Source: Protula sp. h YS-2021 (taxonomy: Eukaryota > Annelida > Polychaeta > Sabellida > Serpulidae). From it: a DNA stretch of 64,000 nucleotides. Below, piece after piece: positions 11,613 to 24,339 of the stretch; the stretch's first letter is position 1, and every line of letters begins with the position of its first letter. The stretch spans positions 4,601,105 to 4,665,104 of the forward strand of contig OX457034.1 in the NCBI GenBank assembly GCA_949752745.1, given 5' to 3'. The position numbers and the translations under genes are program-made. The notes beneath the pieces are model-generated. The model made no database searches. It saw only the letters and a program-made list of their open reading frames with translations, and was not told the DNA's origin.

Positions 11613-12693
11613 TATTTTTATAGAAATGATACAGAATAGTTTTTTTCAACAAATCTATAACTTGCAAGATTAAGTGGTATTTATCCATTTCGAATATTTC
11701 AATGTATTCTTAATATAAATCCTTGCACAAATTGTCACTGGTTTTAATTATTTTCCATCTTATTTTGACGCAAAGTTGTACTGCAACTGTTATGATAGTT
11801 TTGTTGTCACAGATTATGTACTATTTGCACATATTTACACTTGGAAATTTTTACTTTCCTGCGTAATCGAGTTCCTATTGTAAATCGAAGTTTCTCTTTT
11901 TTGTCTGCAAATCGTCTCCGCGCAACTCGCCAAGAACACGAATAGCTGTAAAGTCGAAATTTTGCTTGGGTATCAGGGGTTGTCTAATATGGTGATGTAA
12001 GACATTTTGAGGCGTAAATATTAGACGCGTTTTATTGATATTAGTTTTATACCGCATATTAGGCATAATAAGGTCTTAGCCAGTGGAACAGAGGACGGTG
12101 AGCTCTTACAAATGAAGCCAATGTGTGTTTTGTCGCGTTCCACGAGGTAAAAACAATTTATATCGGTATATGGTCATGGAGCTGGGTGCTTTGTACTGGA
12201 ATCGAATACGCATGGAAGGCCTGCGCACAGCGCAGCGTGTGTTCATTGGGTTATCACATCTGTCAGAATCGTGTACAGAGCACCATAACACACCCGAGAC
12301 ACACAAACTTTCCGAACTTGTTCAAAAAGCTTGCCGCAAGCACCGTCCGTGATAATCGGCATTTCTGAAAGCTTAGAATTACATTTTTCTCGCAATGGAT
12401 AAAAAGGATAATTCGTAACTTGTCGAGAGACTTGGATACTGTTTGCGTTTGGGATCCTTCTGGCCGACTTTCTGCTGACTTTGGGATACTTCTTACAGCA
12501 CTACAGTGATTGAAATCATTTCTGTCGCATCGAATTCAGCAGATGAAGAAAGAGGAAGTTCTGTTGGATTCCAAGGCCTTAGAAACTGGTTTTCCCCCAA
12601 GGCTTAGGCACAGCGCCTGGCTTATACAACAAGGGCGGCACGCGTCGCCTAGGTGATCTCAGACGCGCTGACCTTAGGTTTTCCAATTCATTG
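11613..12693. other. 3' flank of gene A, no gene recognised
   Basis: AT-rich sequence follows the stop codon; no canonical AATAAA was found in the first 300 bases. Further on there are only short open frames on both strands without recognisable motifs. Nothing supports a gene. Confidence 0.5.
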
Positions 12694-13075
12694 GCTGACG
12701 ACTGTCAGCTGTATAAAAGTCTTAATCCAAACTCGCGCTCAAATGAAATAGAAACTCGCTCTAAGATTGAAAATGCAATCGGAGAAATAGCTGTCCGGAT
12801 GAGACGAAGCCGGGTCAAGCTTAATGAATCAGCTGGAACTTAACTTTGGGACTAGAGCCGATTTGATCATGCCTTTTATTTGGATTTGTAATTGACCAGG
12901 TTGCAAGGCTTCAGCATCTTCAAAATAGCACCTCAAAGGTCATCACAGGTCAAAATTTGCAAGATCATATATTTTATACCAAGTTCAAACTCCATTGACT
13001 CCCTGTGAGTGAGCGAATTACCTATGAGCTTCTCCTATGGACTTTCAAAGCCCTTAAAGGAGAGGGGCCCCATTA
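12694..13075 (+). mobile_element. degraded non-LTR retrotransposon (LINE) reverse-transcriptase fragment
   Basis: Two broken pieces of a jockey/CR1-like reverse transcriptase are readable. At 12694-12843 the frame opens with ADDCQLYKSLN, the catalytic (Y)ADD motif region, and ends at a stop. At 12906-13075, in another frame, blocks RLQHLQNSTSKVITG and LPVSERITYELLLWTFKALKG match the conserved region after the RT core; an in-frame TGA stands where a Trp codon is expected. Much of the element is missing. Inactive relic; the assignment rests on motif recognition only. Confidence 0.75.
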
Positions 13076-14094
13076 TTAACGCTTGGACTATTGTTTTTCC
13101 TCGAATTGTGGGGGTTAAAGTACCTTTTTTTATTCCCTTTTTTGGGTAGTTTTTTCTTTCTTTTTCTTCATTTTTTTTCACGCGAAGTTCCCGACAGTTT
13201 CCAGACATGTCCGACGAAACGGCTGAAGCTGGAAGAATGAAATTTGGCACACTGGAAGTCGACTATGGTGGAACTAAATGAATTTTTTATTGACCTTTGA
13301 CGTCATCATCTGCGTCTTGTGACGTCACGCCGATTTAATAGCTTAATATCTCCAAAACCGCTGGATCTAGAGGTTTGGAGCTAAATACGTCATGAGATTA
13401 CTTTTTGACAAAGAACACCGTGATAGCACTATTTTGTACATATTGAGTAAATTCTTAAGTCATTTCTACGTTTTCTATTCCTGGTCGGTTATAAAGCGGG
13501 TTTTGCACACAGTATACAGAAAGCTTAGTTGTATACGAATTTACAGTTAAAAATAACTTTAAACTACCCAATGCCCTGAAAACGCCCCACCCCACCCCCA
13601 AAAAACGTTAACAAAATGCCGCCATCACAAGGCCGGCAAGTAAACAGATACTGGATACGGATAAGCATAAATAGGCTGATACAAAAAGGCTCCCATCACT
13701 GTGTTCATTGCGTCTGGCCTCTTGCATGCAACGTTGCCTTCGTGGTACTCATTTTCGCTTCGCTTATCGCTGGAGTGTACTTCAGTGTTTTTTTTTCATA
13801 AAGCAGCTGACTGCGTTTTTGATTACAAAGAGAACAAGTTGCTTCTTAAATTTTATAGTCTTTTGCAAGTTATTTATTTTACAAAGCTGATTATAAAGCT
13901 GTTTGTCCTGGTGTTTTAAAAAGTTCTGTGCAGGATAAGGAAGAGCCACTCGAAAAGTAGGTATTCGTTGACTTAATAAAAAAGTTAAAAATTCCATTGA
14001 AATTGGAATTTGTTTACAGTGTGTGTGTGTGGGGGGGGGGGGGGCAGGGAGTAGTTAGTGTTCAATTCAAGGGTTGAATATTCTGCGGGATTAT
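13076..14094. other. no gene; microsatellite and repeat scraps
   Basis: A stretch near 13200-13400 contains CCGACGAAACGGCTGAAG and GACGTCA words like those in the 158-bp repeats at 4690. A TG run and poly-G tract lie at 14018-14044. Small open frames near 13616-13920 overlap on several frames and have no support. Confidence 0.5.
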
Positions 14095-14800
14095 TCAAAA
14101 TATGACTTTCTGGGTCACGGTCAAGGTCAAAAACCGGAAGTTGACTATTATCTCGATAACGGTTAGATAGAGCAATTTTAAGCTCATTGTCTACCCTTTG
14201 GTTCTAAACAAGGTTACTTAAGAGGTACCTCGCTGACCTTGACGTTTTGGGTCACGGTCAAGGTCAAAAACAGGAAATTGACTATTATCTCGAAAACAAT
14301 TAGAGACAGAGCGATTTTGAGCTCATTTTCGACCCATTGGGCCTAAGCAACGTTACATATGAGGTATCCCGGTTCCGTTCTGGGCCATGGTCAAGGTCAA
14401 AAAGCGGAAGTTGACTATTATCTCAAAAACGGTTAGAGACAGAGCGATTTTGAGCTTATTTTCGATCTTTTGGGCCTAAACAACGTTACATAAGAGGTAC
14501 CTCGATGACCTTGACCTTCTGGGTCACGGTCAAAGTCAAAAACCGGAAATTGACTATTATCTCGAAAACGGTTAGAGATAGAGCGATTTTGAGTTCACTT
14601 TCGCCCCTTTGGACCTAACCAACGTTAAATAAGAGATACCTCGGTGAACGTGACTTTCTGAGTCAAAAACCGGAAGTTGACTATTATCTCGAAAACGGTC
14701 AGAGATAAAGCGATTTTGAGCTCATTTTCGACCCGTTGGGCCTAAACAACGTTACATAAGAAGTACCTCGGTGACCTTGACCTTCTGGGTCAAAGCAGCG
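14095..14800. repeat. diverged array of the 138-bp satellite family
   Basis: Five units in which GGTTAGAGA[T/C]AGAGCGATTTTGAG recurs at about 14160, 14300, 14431, 14570 and 14698 (spacing 128-139 bp). Each has AAACCGGAAGTTGACTATTA and GGTCACGGTCAAGGTCAA. It is clearly related to the 5.0-7.7 kb array but older (more substitutions, no GATCGACGTCGA core). Confidence 0.85.
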
Positions 14801-16158
14801 ATAAAGAAGGGGTACTGTGTGACTTCGAGGATTTTTGTCATGTTTATTACAAATATTTTCTGTAATGGTTTCTGTAAATGGGCTAATTCCGCTATGTAGC
14901 TCAATTCTGCCTTGTTTCGTTGCAGCTAGTGAACTGTCAGAGGTTAAACTGCTGGTGAACATCTACGCAACTACAGCCACTCTGTCTTTAGAGGGCTCGA
15001 AACGCTTTATCGCTTCCTCATCGTTTCAACATATCTCTATGATACGGCTAAGCTTTACGCATAAAATTGTTGAATTTTAGAGAGTTTAAGAACAAAATAT
15101 ATTATGAGACAAAGAATTAATCTCACCATGTTGTGTACACATAAAAAGTACATAAATTATAAGGGATCCAAATACAGCAAAACCCTTTAATAGTGAAAAT
15201 CTCCTACAATAAACAACTTTTCTCGGCCCCAAATTTCCCTATTTACTTAGCCATTGACTTTTGAACAGAAATTCTAGTTAGTGAACATCTCTGAACTGTG
15301 AACACTTTCTTCGATCCCGAAAGACATTTTTCAATAGAAACTAACGGCTTATGAATGAACACATAATCTGATCCCATTTATTTGAACATCTATCCTACCC
15401 CTTGTGAAATGGAGTACCAATTTTGTATCTCTTAATATTAATGTTTACCTTGACAGGACGTTACTTGCATGCTTATTGTCCTAGCTGAGCAAGTGTGGAC
15501 ATAAAACAAAAGGGACGCAGTAATTAGTGAACAGGTTATGCCTAACCATGGGAATGAAGCTCGATAAATCGCACAATATTGAAAACTCTCCATACAAAAG
15601 TATATTAACGATAAATTATATGCTTAACATTCTAACTAACTGCTTCCAAGCGTTAACTTCGTCACTCGGTGGCGAAATCGGTCTGGTTTGATTTTATCAA
15701 TGACTGTGAAAACATCCAGAAGATTTCGCCCAAATGATGAACAGCTTTTAGCTATACCAAAATCACATGCTAAATTTGACGGAGACAGCGTTCTCAGTAG
15801 CGGCACCCAAATGCTCGAATGCCTTGCCTCAGTCTTTCCTAAAGTTAAAGTCTAAAACCAATTTACTTGAAAAATATTACTATGAGTTGATACACATATT
15901 TTAGAAGTGAGAATGTACCTATAAAGAGCAGTGAACATTTTAACAAAAACTGCACTGTATAAGAAAACGTTTTATTTTTTAAATTTATAGCACAACGCAC
16001 GCAGTCATGGCTTTGATAGGCAAACAGAGCAGAAATAAATTTCTTTTACCTCTGAGGTACTCCACTGTAGTGTGATACTAACTGGGTGTAACAGTGCAAC
16101 GTTTGTTACGCAAAATTGGTGTCCTCACAAAACGTCTTTCAGCGTCACCTTGGCTTAT
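14801..16158. other. no gene; interspersed repeat resembling a decayed DNA transposon
   Basis: Around 15175-15560 phrases such as TAGTGAACATCTCTGAACTG and GAACACTTTCTTCGATCCCG resemble the 'GTTCATTA...AATAG' repeat also found at about 26110-26200 and 30340-30507. No open frame or clear ends. The rest appears unique. Confidence 0.4.
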
Positions 16159-16636
16159 TATCCCTCGACCAACTTTGTTGGCGAAGTGGATATAGGATTT
16201 GGTTTGTCCGTCCGTCTGTCCATACGTTCGTCCGTCAGGCACGCTTTTGGGAAGTGGTCTTGTATGTACAACTCCGAACAGGTAAGCACACACATTTCAA
16301 CTCTCACACAGATTTACTCCTCAAGTATTGTAGTTGCACCTCGTATTCAGTTTGTCCGATTTTTCATTTATTTAGCCAAAATTGAGGTCGAAACTTAGCC
16401 ATTTCATTTAAAAGTAATGCAAGCATACAAGCTGAATCCAATACAGATTTACTCCTCATGTATTGTAGTTGTGCACCTCGTATTCAGTTTGTCCGATTTT
16501 TCATTTATTAGCCAAAATTGAGGTCGAAACTTAGCCATTTTATTTGAAAGTAATGCAAGCATACAAACTGAATTTGTTAAATATGTCATACTGTGTTTAT
16601 GTTACAAAACTTGCGAAGGGCGAGGGGATTTGCTCT
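16159..16636 (+). mobile_element. Helentron-like element, weak 3' end
   Basis: It begins TATCCCTCGACC, forms a hairpin (CCAACTTTGTTGG) and continues into GTCCGTCCGTCTGTCC. An inverted match to the 5' end (GGGCGAGGGGATT) occurs at about 16617-16630. Inside, a block of about 130 bp is directly duplicated (16308-16437 and 16443-16572). No CTAG hairpin follows, so the 3' boundary is approximate. Confidence 0.4.
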
Positions 16637-17189
16637 TGTTCCTATGGCGCTGGGTGAATGTTACTATCGAAGTTTCGTATGTAGTTAAATAACGCAAAAT
16701 TTATTTATAATTTCTTTATACGGGAGTGCATTGTTACTGAGTGCGTTTTATGATGCGGTATATTTAGTGGCAACGCGGGAATATATAAAAGGACATGTGC
16801 TGTGTATTGGCTATTATGTGCTTTAGTATCAGTTTTATAAGTAGGATTGTCGAAAACACAATGGTTGCTTAGTTTTTTTTTTTGTTTTTTTTTTTTTTTG
16901 CTTTGCTGAGAATGTTTGAATATAGTGACCCACAAAACGTTTTTTTATATAAAAATGAAGTGGATTTGTCGAAATTCCAAACTTGAGTAATCCTTAAAAT
17001 ACCTTTCATTTTACGTAACATCCTTTAAATAAAACGTTTTTTAAGGAACGGCGTTTCCGAAATCATTTTTGTTCTTGAGAGGCCGCTCTATATTCTGGGC
17101 GGTCTGCAATCAAACATCCCAGTCATTTTGGAGATTTAGAGCCCCCTCGAAGGCATTGATCCGTCACAAGTTCTGATTTATGTAAATGT
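16637..17189. other. no gene recognised
   Basis: AT-rich with a poly-T tract near 16871-16900. Short open frames only. Confidence 0.5.
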
Positions 17190-19640
17190 TGACATTTTAG
17201 AATAACTTATGGATTTCCATGTCCATCACTTCCCTAAGAAGAGGCAAACTGCTGCTATGTCTCCCCGACCAAGGAGAGTCATCTGTACGTTCTGTGTGTT
17301 TCAGTCTGTTGTGAACAAAATATATGCAAGATATATCTCGAGAAGGAAAAGTCGGAACGACTTGAAGTTTCATCTGTTTATTCACTAGGTAGGTCGGACG
17401 GTTCTATCTACTTTTGTCACATGTTACGTTATTAGGGAAGGCATATGATGTCACTAGGTAAAATTCTTGTGTGTAAAATTTCCCAGCGGCTGAACAACTA
17501 AGGACGTTCAAGCTTGTTGGAATTGCTGCTTGATAGGTCCGAAAGATTCTTTCGGGTTTTGCGAGTACAACAAATGAGTACCGCGTATGACGTCATCACG
17601 TAAAGTGTGTACATAAAATGAGAACAAAGTCTTGTGTGCAAAATATCTCGATATGGGAAAGTTGTGTCGAATTCAAATTTCTTATGGATATTCATTTGGT
17701 CTGTCGGACGGTTCTGTCAACTTTTGACGGATGCAGTGAAATTAAGAAAGGCGTATGACCTCATAACGTTGAAATATTGCATGTAAGATTTCTCAGCCAC
17801 TGAATATCGAAGGAAGTTGAAACGTACTGGGACGATTGATGGGTAGGTCCGAAAGATTCTTTCAGGTTTTGTCGCGAGTACAACCAGCGAGTCTGGCGTG
17901 TAACATCATCACGTAAAATGTGCATGTTTCTGACAGGATCTCGTGTGCAAAATATCTCGATAACGGACAGTCTTAAAGATTTCAAATTTTATATGGGTAT
18001 TACTTGGGTCAGTCGGACCATTCTCTCAGCTTTTGACCGATGTTGCCGAGTTAAGAAAGGCACACGACGTTAAACTTTTGCAAGCCAGATTTCTCAGCCG
18101 CTGAACGTATGGTAAAGTTGAAATTTGGGGTTTTTTTGGCTTGCAAGGTCTTAAAGATTCTGTTAAATTCTGTCACCAGTAGAACGAACGAGTCACGTAC
18201 AATATGCATATTGTGTGGACATCACGTACAATATGAATATTGTGTGGACAAGATCTTGCGTGCAAAATATCTCGCTAAGCGAAAGTCCTATCGACTTTCA
18301 TTTTTGTATGGGTAATTCTTGGTTCAGTGAGAAAAAAGTACTGTTTCAGCTTTTGACGCCTGTTGTGATATTAAGACATATTAAGACATATTAAGTACAT
18401 GAAAATTTATTTGTTGTTAAGCAAAATATTTCGATAGCAGAGAGTCGGTGTAGTTATTGCTCTGATAAGTCGCACAGTTTTGGTGAAACATTCTTTAGAA
18501 TGCTTCAGAACAGCAACAGCGTTACTATCGGTCCATTGCTATTTCTTATTACCTGAAATTGAGCTTTTTGTGCGTTTCTCATCTACGACTATTACGTAAC
18601 ATGCCACTCAGTTAGGGGTCAGTGTCAGTTGTGGTGATTGATGAAGTCGTTATCTCTGAGGCCATGGAATGCTCTTTTCGTATTTGTAGGTCTCAGCAGG
18701 TCTAGTTTTTTTACGCCACATACTTGATTCGGTTGCCAAGCTGTTCCACATTCAATTGCCAAGCATGGCTTGCAATACCTGAAAGCATTTTTCGCTTTTA
18801 ATATTTTGTATGTACAACTCCGAACTGATATTTTGTGCTTTGAAAAGCAGCTCACCTTTTTGGCAACGAAGTGTCTCCTTACTCCCACCGTGGTGCGTCA
18901 TCTGATGCGCATTTATGAAGAATACCTTTCTAGTGCTTTCATACCGATGGGAATGTACGAAGACAAGGTAGTATAGTATGGCTATAAATACACTTAAAGT
19001 ACAGACCTTTACCGTTATCTTGGGTAAAAGGGTTAGGGTTGCGTTTACAGTCATACCTACATTAGATAGTTTGGAGATTGTCGGTGATGATGGTTAGCAA
19101 AAAAAGAAACAAAGAAAGAAATCCAGACCACCTTCAAGACCTGGATAAAAAGATGCAAAGTAAGAAGTGTTTGTCATGACCCCTTCCAGACAAAAAGACG
19201 TAGGTCTTTGCCAACTTCCAGACACAGATAAAAATGTAACGTACAGTAAAACTGCCGTAGTGACCAATTTCAGACCTGAATAAGAAGGATTTAGAGCAAA
19301 ACCCGTCTTAGCCACCACCTCCCAGACACGGATAAAAAAGCCGTGCAGTAATATCTGTTTTAGGGACCACCATCTGTTTTGTTTATTTTTGAATTTTTTA
19401 CATTGAATTATGACTCTGCAGAAATGAATATTTCATTTCAGTAGTAATAAAAGGGAAAATGGTTTTTGGAGAAAGATGGGTACAGTAGGGGAGAAATTTA
19501 TTTTTGTTTACAAAAACAAGAAACTAGGTATCGATTGGAAATGTGTAACATAAGCCTGTACTCTTATGTTTTGTGTGCAGTGGACGCTCTAATTAATACT
19601 TGACAAGCCCTTGCCAGCAAAATTCGTCCTTTTTTTTCTT
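17190..19640 (+). repeat. dispersed repeat block, copy 1
   Basis: Long repeat with the same order and orientation as 47860-50600. The left part is about four tandem units of roughly 305-310 bp, each with TTTCTCAGC(C/G)(A/G)CTGAA and GTGCAAAATATCTCGATA. The middle part (18480-18980) is single-copy within the block. The right part (19100-19380) has several units of about 65 bp with CTTCCAGACACAGATAAAAA. Short open frames here are not conserved with copy 2. It behaves like a large composite transposon or segmental duplication. This copy lacks the 937-bp insertion present in copy 2. Confidence 0.8.
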
Positions 19641-19679
19641 CTTGACAGTTTTTCCGATTTTTTGTGTCTTCTTCTTCTC

Positions 19680-19879
19680 TGACACTATGGGCCCTACGAC
19701 CACGAAACGTGGGACTTATAAAGAACTTGATCTGAACATATGCATGTCACTTTTTATTTTCGTCTTTGATTTCGTTTTCTTTGTTAAAACGCCATGTGAA
19801 AAGAGTGTAGTTTTTGCAAATAAATGCGTTTTAATTTTTGTCAAGTGTTTAACATTTCGCTAGCGGAATGAGCTTCTAG
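19680..19879 (+). mobile_element. Helentron-like element remnant with CTAG 3' end
   Basis: A hairpin-like start (CCACGAAACGTGGGACTTAT, near 19699) resembles the 5' end at 9054. A 3' hairpin (ATTTCGCTAGCGGAAT) is followed by GAGCTTCTAG ending at 19879, the same terminal AGCTTCTAG seen at 7943. The interior is unlike the other copies. Confidence 0.4.
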
Positions 19880-21229
19880 TTTGTAGTTTGCATTTGTTAT
19901 CCACTGCGTGTTACATTCTTTAAGATGCAAACGAGGGTATGCCTTTATCGATTGCCGATGATATTGACTAATATTTCTGATGTAAAATTTTGTTACAGAA
20001 AGAGCTATTTCTACGACCTTTGAAAAGATGCACAAATGCAGCGATCGTAGCGTTATGTGTAACATGTACTTGATATGGAAAGATCTAGTGTCACAATTGA
20101 CAGCGCTGGTATATAGAAAATACAACCGGCAATCGATACATCTACAGAAGCACTTTTGTTGAAGTGAATGACTCATTCAACCTGAATTAATTGTCAACAA
20201 TTCTCTAATTAGTAAAACTAGGAAATATCAATAATTTGCATGTTTGCAAAAGAAGAATCTTTTAAAATGCAGTTTTATAATTTTTAGACACAAAAAATTT
20301 CTTTTATTCCAGAAAAGATAATAAACAGAAGGCTCCAAAGCCAAAACAAATAGGACGTTTTGAATAATGATGAAAATTGTAGATGCTACGTTAAGAAGTT
20401 GAGCATAGGTGGCTGTAACACCAAACCCGACGAGCCCAGATGCAATTCGAATGCTTCTTCAAATACAGCGGAATGCAGGATCAGGGCCGTCTGTGGATTG
20501 AACCACTTCGAAAAAAGAACCACTTTCAAAATCGCCAATCTCTTGCTACGAAAAGGTCATATAAATTGTTTTACACTGTGATAGGATAATTGTAGTTTTT
20601 CACAGGTTCTACTGTATACTGTACACTTTTATTAACGAGGAAAAATACTTTGTTGAAATAAGAGTGTTTTTATATATTTGCCAAAATACATTACATGATT
20701 TACATTTTTCTTCAACCTGTTGTAAAGTGTTGCTAGCCGTTCGGACAATTTCATGTGGTTTCCCAGGAGTTTACCATCGAAGATGCTGTCTTACATTTCT
20801 ATCATTTGTGCTTGACAGTTTGTCTCTCAATATCAATATGTAAAGCTTTCAAAAGCAGTGCCATTATATTGTCTTAGAATCGACAGTAGAAATCATATTA
20901 TAATTTGCTCTCGCTATTTCAATGTAGAATCCTGCAAAATTTGTAAAAAATACAGTTCATTAACAAAACAGCTGTGCCAAAACCAAAAGTTTTTATGTTA
21001 TTTATTTAGGCGAGCTATTGATATTAGATATAATGGTATGAAAGCTCTATTGTTTTGTTTTTTATATAAAGCTCAAACAGCTAAAAATATATATATAAAA
21101 GGAAAAACACATGCTGCCCAATATTGTCTTTGCCACCAATGCAGAAATTATTCAGGGGTAAATTAATAATTGAAATAAATTAAACCATCTTCAGAGATCA
21201 CTAGCACACGCATAGATTACCTTTTCACG
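19880..21229. other. intergenic upstream of gene B, no gene recognised
   Basis: AT-rich. Open frames at about 20360 and 20858 have no recognisable domain, and the Cys-containing one at 20858 is of uncertain meaning. The promoter of gene B should be here, but no clear TATA box is seen close to 21230. Confidence 0.45.
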
Positions 21230-21403
21230 ATGAAGTATAATTTAAGTACAATGGGCTCCTTGCCAAAGCACAATTTTCTGTTTCTTATGTGTGCTTTAGT
21301 TGTTGGATTTGTATTATTTTCTGTTATGCATTTTAACAATTTTTTTAATATTGAGCCAAAAATAAAAGGCAAAGAACATTTAAATCACAGTTATATTTTG
21401 GTG
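21230..21403 (+). CDS. HtrL/YibB-like gene B, exon 1 (membrane anchor)
   Basis: Proposed first exon of the second paralog: ATG to a consensus donor (TTGGTG|GTAAGT), 58 codons in phase 0, the same length and phase as exon 1 of gene A. The product starts with a short polar segment, then a hydrophobic run of about 20 residues (FLFLMCALVVGFVLFSVM), then a polar linker, as in a type II signal anchor. It joins exon 24340-25260 to give about 364 residues. The exon-exon link is inferred from phase and paralogy. Confidence 0.75.
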
Positions 21404-24339
21404 GTAAGTACTTGTAATGCTTCATTACAAAAACGCTTCTGTGTTTTTTAAACTTTCATATCTCACTTTTAAGCCTAAAAATATTTGTATGCATGAGGCA
21501 TGTTGTGCATCCTATGATCTGGTCCGGTGAATTTTAAACAAGAGTAAATGTAAAACAATTTTGCTTAATTTTCAGTTGGATTAAATGACTTTAGACATAT
21601 AGGATTTAGCTTCACTGATAAGATTGCATTAAGCAAGCTAACTTACGTTACAAAGTTTTAAGACTCCTAATGTTCGCGAAGGTTTCGTTATAAAAAAGTA
21701 CTCCTATGAAAGAAGCTTTAAAAAGTACCGCTATTAATCATTCATTCTTGCCCTTGTCTGCATATAACTTATTCACGCTTGCTGTGGTGTTTGGGAACTG
21801 TAGAAAATGTCCTACAATACAGTCTAAAACTGTTTTCGTTGCTCTAAATTTAATTTATGGAGGATATTTTAAATGCTGCATACAGTATGGATACTGTAAA
21901 TACTATTAATACACAAAAACTTGATGTATGGCTAGTTCAATGGTTCTTTTTATGATCATACAACATGCAAATACGATTTATAATTTTTTAAGGGTTGACG
22001 GTAAGCTCAGTTGCGTAGAACGTTGGTCTGGTAGTTCCAAGATCCCAGGTCCGTCTCCGGCTCAGGCTGGTAAGTGAGGGATTCAAGTTCAGTCCAGTTG
22101 CCTTGGAGAAACGTATGCGGTGGGTTAGACCACCTATGGCGGAATTCACCAATAACGCCCACGCCAGCCCATATTTTTTTGTAATACACCCTGAGCAAAG
22201 GCACACTCGTCGAAGGACATCCAAGCTAGACTGTTTTCGCTACCGAGTAGTGAAAATTATACAGGGATTATAGCAATTACGATACTGAATTCCGAAAATA
22301 CTTATGTTAAAGTAGGATCTTGATGCTAGTTGCACTAAAACTGTAAGGTACATGGCTTTTGTAAGCTGTGTCCCAGTAATCAGACGCCGATATAACGTTG
22401 ATTTTTGTTTGCCACATCGAACAGACTAAAACAGTAAGTCTTTTTGTATTTTGCTTGTGACTGGTCGCTACCAAAGAGTAACTTTGGTCAACGTCTTTGC
22501 TGCAACATTGATGAGACGTTGGACAAGTAGCGTTATTGCCCTTTGTCGCAATAAAGTCACCGTTTTCTCGTACGTCTAATCAAAGTTTTTAATGCAACAC
22601 TTAAAAGCTGTTGGATTTTTGACGTTACATAGGCTTTGAAAACTGTATTTTTTATTTTTCCTTATGCAACTCATTCGCAACGTTGATTAAATGCCGAATA
22701 ATCGACGTCTAGCTGAGGGCAGCAGCCAGATGTTGCTCTGATTTTCACAATCAGCTAAGAGCCAACGTTGATCTGATGTCAGGTGCGAAATCTATCAAGC
22801 ATTTTGGAACGCCACAATGCTTTACTGAAATTATAAATTTGCTAGAACGTTACAAGTATCAATAACACGCGACAGTGCAGCAGATTTGTAAAAAATCTTG
22901 TGAAAGAATGGGCGGTTAGCTCTGTGAACAGGAAAAGGTATAATACTCTAGCCAAAGTTTTTGAACAGTGAAGTTTAAACATAAAAATGGCAAATAGAAA
23001 TAAAACAGATAAACGAAGTTTGGGTCTTCGAATTTAAAAGAAAATTGTTGACAAAATAAATAAAAAAAATAACAATAAAGGGTGAACCAAATATTCTTAG
23101 CTTGCAGTCATTTAAATTGCGAATACAACTGAATGCTATTTCTGCATATAAAGTGACCTATTTTCATCCTTTGTAATGCCTTGACCACTGTCAAGGTGTA
23201 TGGCAAACTCACCAGCGAAACTGACAATACGACAGTGCTTGCATCATGACATTAATGCACCCTTTACCACTGTTATGTGTGCTTAGTAACATATTGCATG
23301 TATACTCAGGTAAACCTTTCTTTGTGTCGTGTTTAGCGATCGACCTTTGATGCTGTGGTGTACAGGAAGGATGTGTAAGTTTTCAAGATCTTCTCAGTGC
23401 ATTTATTTTCAATTAATTGTAACTTGAAACTTCTCCATCAGATAAACTTCAAATGAACATTACAAGTGCCAAAATAACAAAACTCGATAAAGTGAGGTCA
23501 GAAAACTGAAGTAGTAGCTCATAAAATAATTCTTAGCGAAAAGTCGTCTCATAACATATTTTACCTATAAGTTTTTACTGCAACCATTTTTGAGATAGTT
23601 TTCCGTTATAAACTTCATGAAGTCGTGAGACTGCGATGATATTGCCATAAGTTCAATGTTTAATCACTTGGAACAAATTGCCACGTCCAAAGATAAGTGT
23701 GTCGAATTTCATTTTCATAGCTCTCTCCGTTTCGGAGGAGTTGTGAAATAACCGACAAAAAAGGGGAAAAATTATAAACTTCCGGAATTTCCAGCAAATC
23801 AATAACTCCTTGGGATATTCTACCATTTGTAATAAATGGGATTTTCTATACTTGTAGATCAAGCGAAAGGGTTCGTTGGCCAGATTCACATTAACGTCAA
23901 AGGGAAAAATTAGTTTAACTATGGCTTTATGACGAAACCCCCTTGCTTCGCAAAAAAGAAGTTGCCTTAAAACAATGTCAGAACATACGATTATAGAATA
24001 TACGAAAGTTCTTAAGAAGAATAATTCCGTTGTATATGAGTATTTGCAGTATTTTTGTATTCCCTTATTAAAGTAGTGATTGACTTTGGTGCTGCTTCAC
24101 TTTGTATCGGTTCAGACTACATGAGAAAGACTAATGAACTCTTGGTTCGTTTAGGGGTCTTCGAAGGGTGCCTGAATCCAACCAATGTTCTCAGTACCAT
24201 GGTGTATAGTAAAGAACGGGCACCCAAGATTGTTTCGAGGTTTGACATACATTTGTAATTTCTTTATTTGTTGGGCAATGTATATGTGGAACCATTTTCA
24301 TCGTGCTTTACACTAAGTTGAAACTTTATCTTGTTTCAG
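21404..24339 (+). other. intron of gene B (inferred)
   Basis: It runs from donor GTAAGT at 21404 to acceptor TTGTTTCAG ending at 24339 (2,936 bp). It contains a tRNA-derived SINE at 21990-22210 and several AACGTTGAT words at 22390-22770. No coding exon is supported; frames at 23653 and 24055 lack motifs. Confidence 0.65.
21990..22210 (+). mobile_element. tRNA-derived SINE
   Basis: Starts GGGTTGACGGTAAGCTCAGT, an A-box-like segment. It is followed by TTGGTCTGGTAGTTCCAAGA (anticodon-arm-like pairing) and a degraded B-box (CAGGTCCGTCTCCGG). A conserved-looking body with GGTGGGTTAGACCACCTATG and a T-run at 22173-22179 follow. The tRNA part is mutated in the promoter boxes, so it is not a functional tRNA gene. 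Confidence 0.65.

Noticed and set aside
20858..21166. 102-codon frame with several Cys upstream of gene B
   Set aside because: No recognisable domain, AT-rich context, no splice or promoter support; left as intergenic.
21990..22070. Functional tRNA gene
   Set aside because: A- and B-boxes are mutated and a long SINE-like body follows; no proper cloverleaf.
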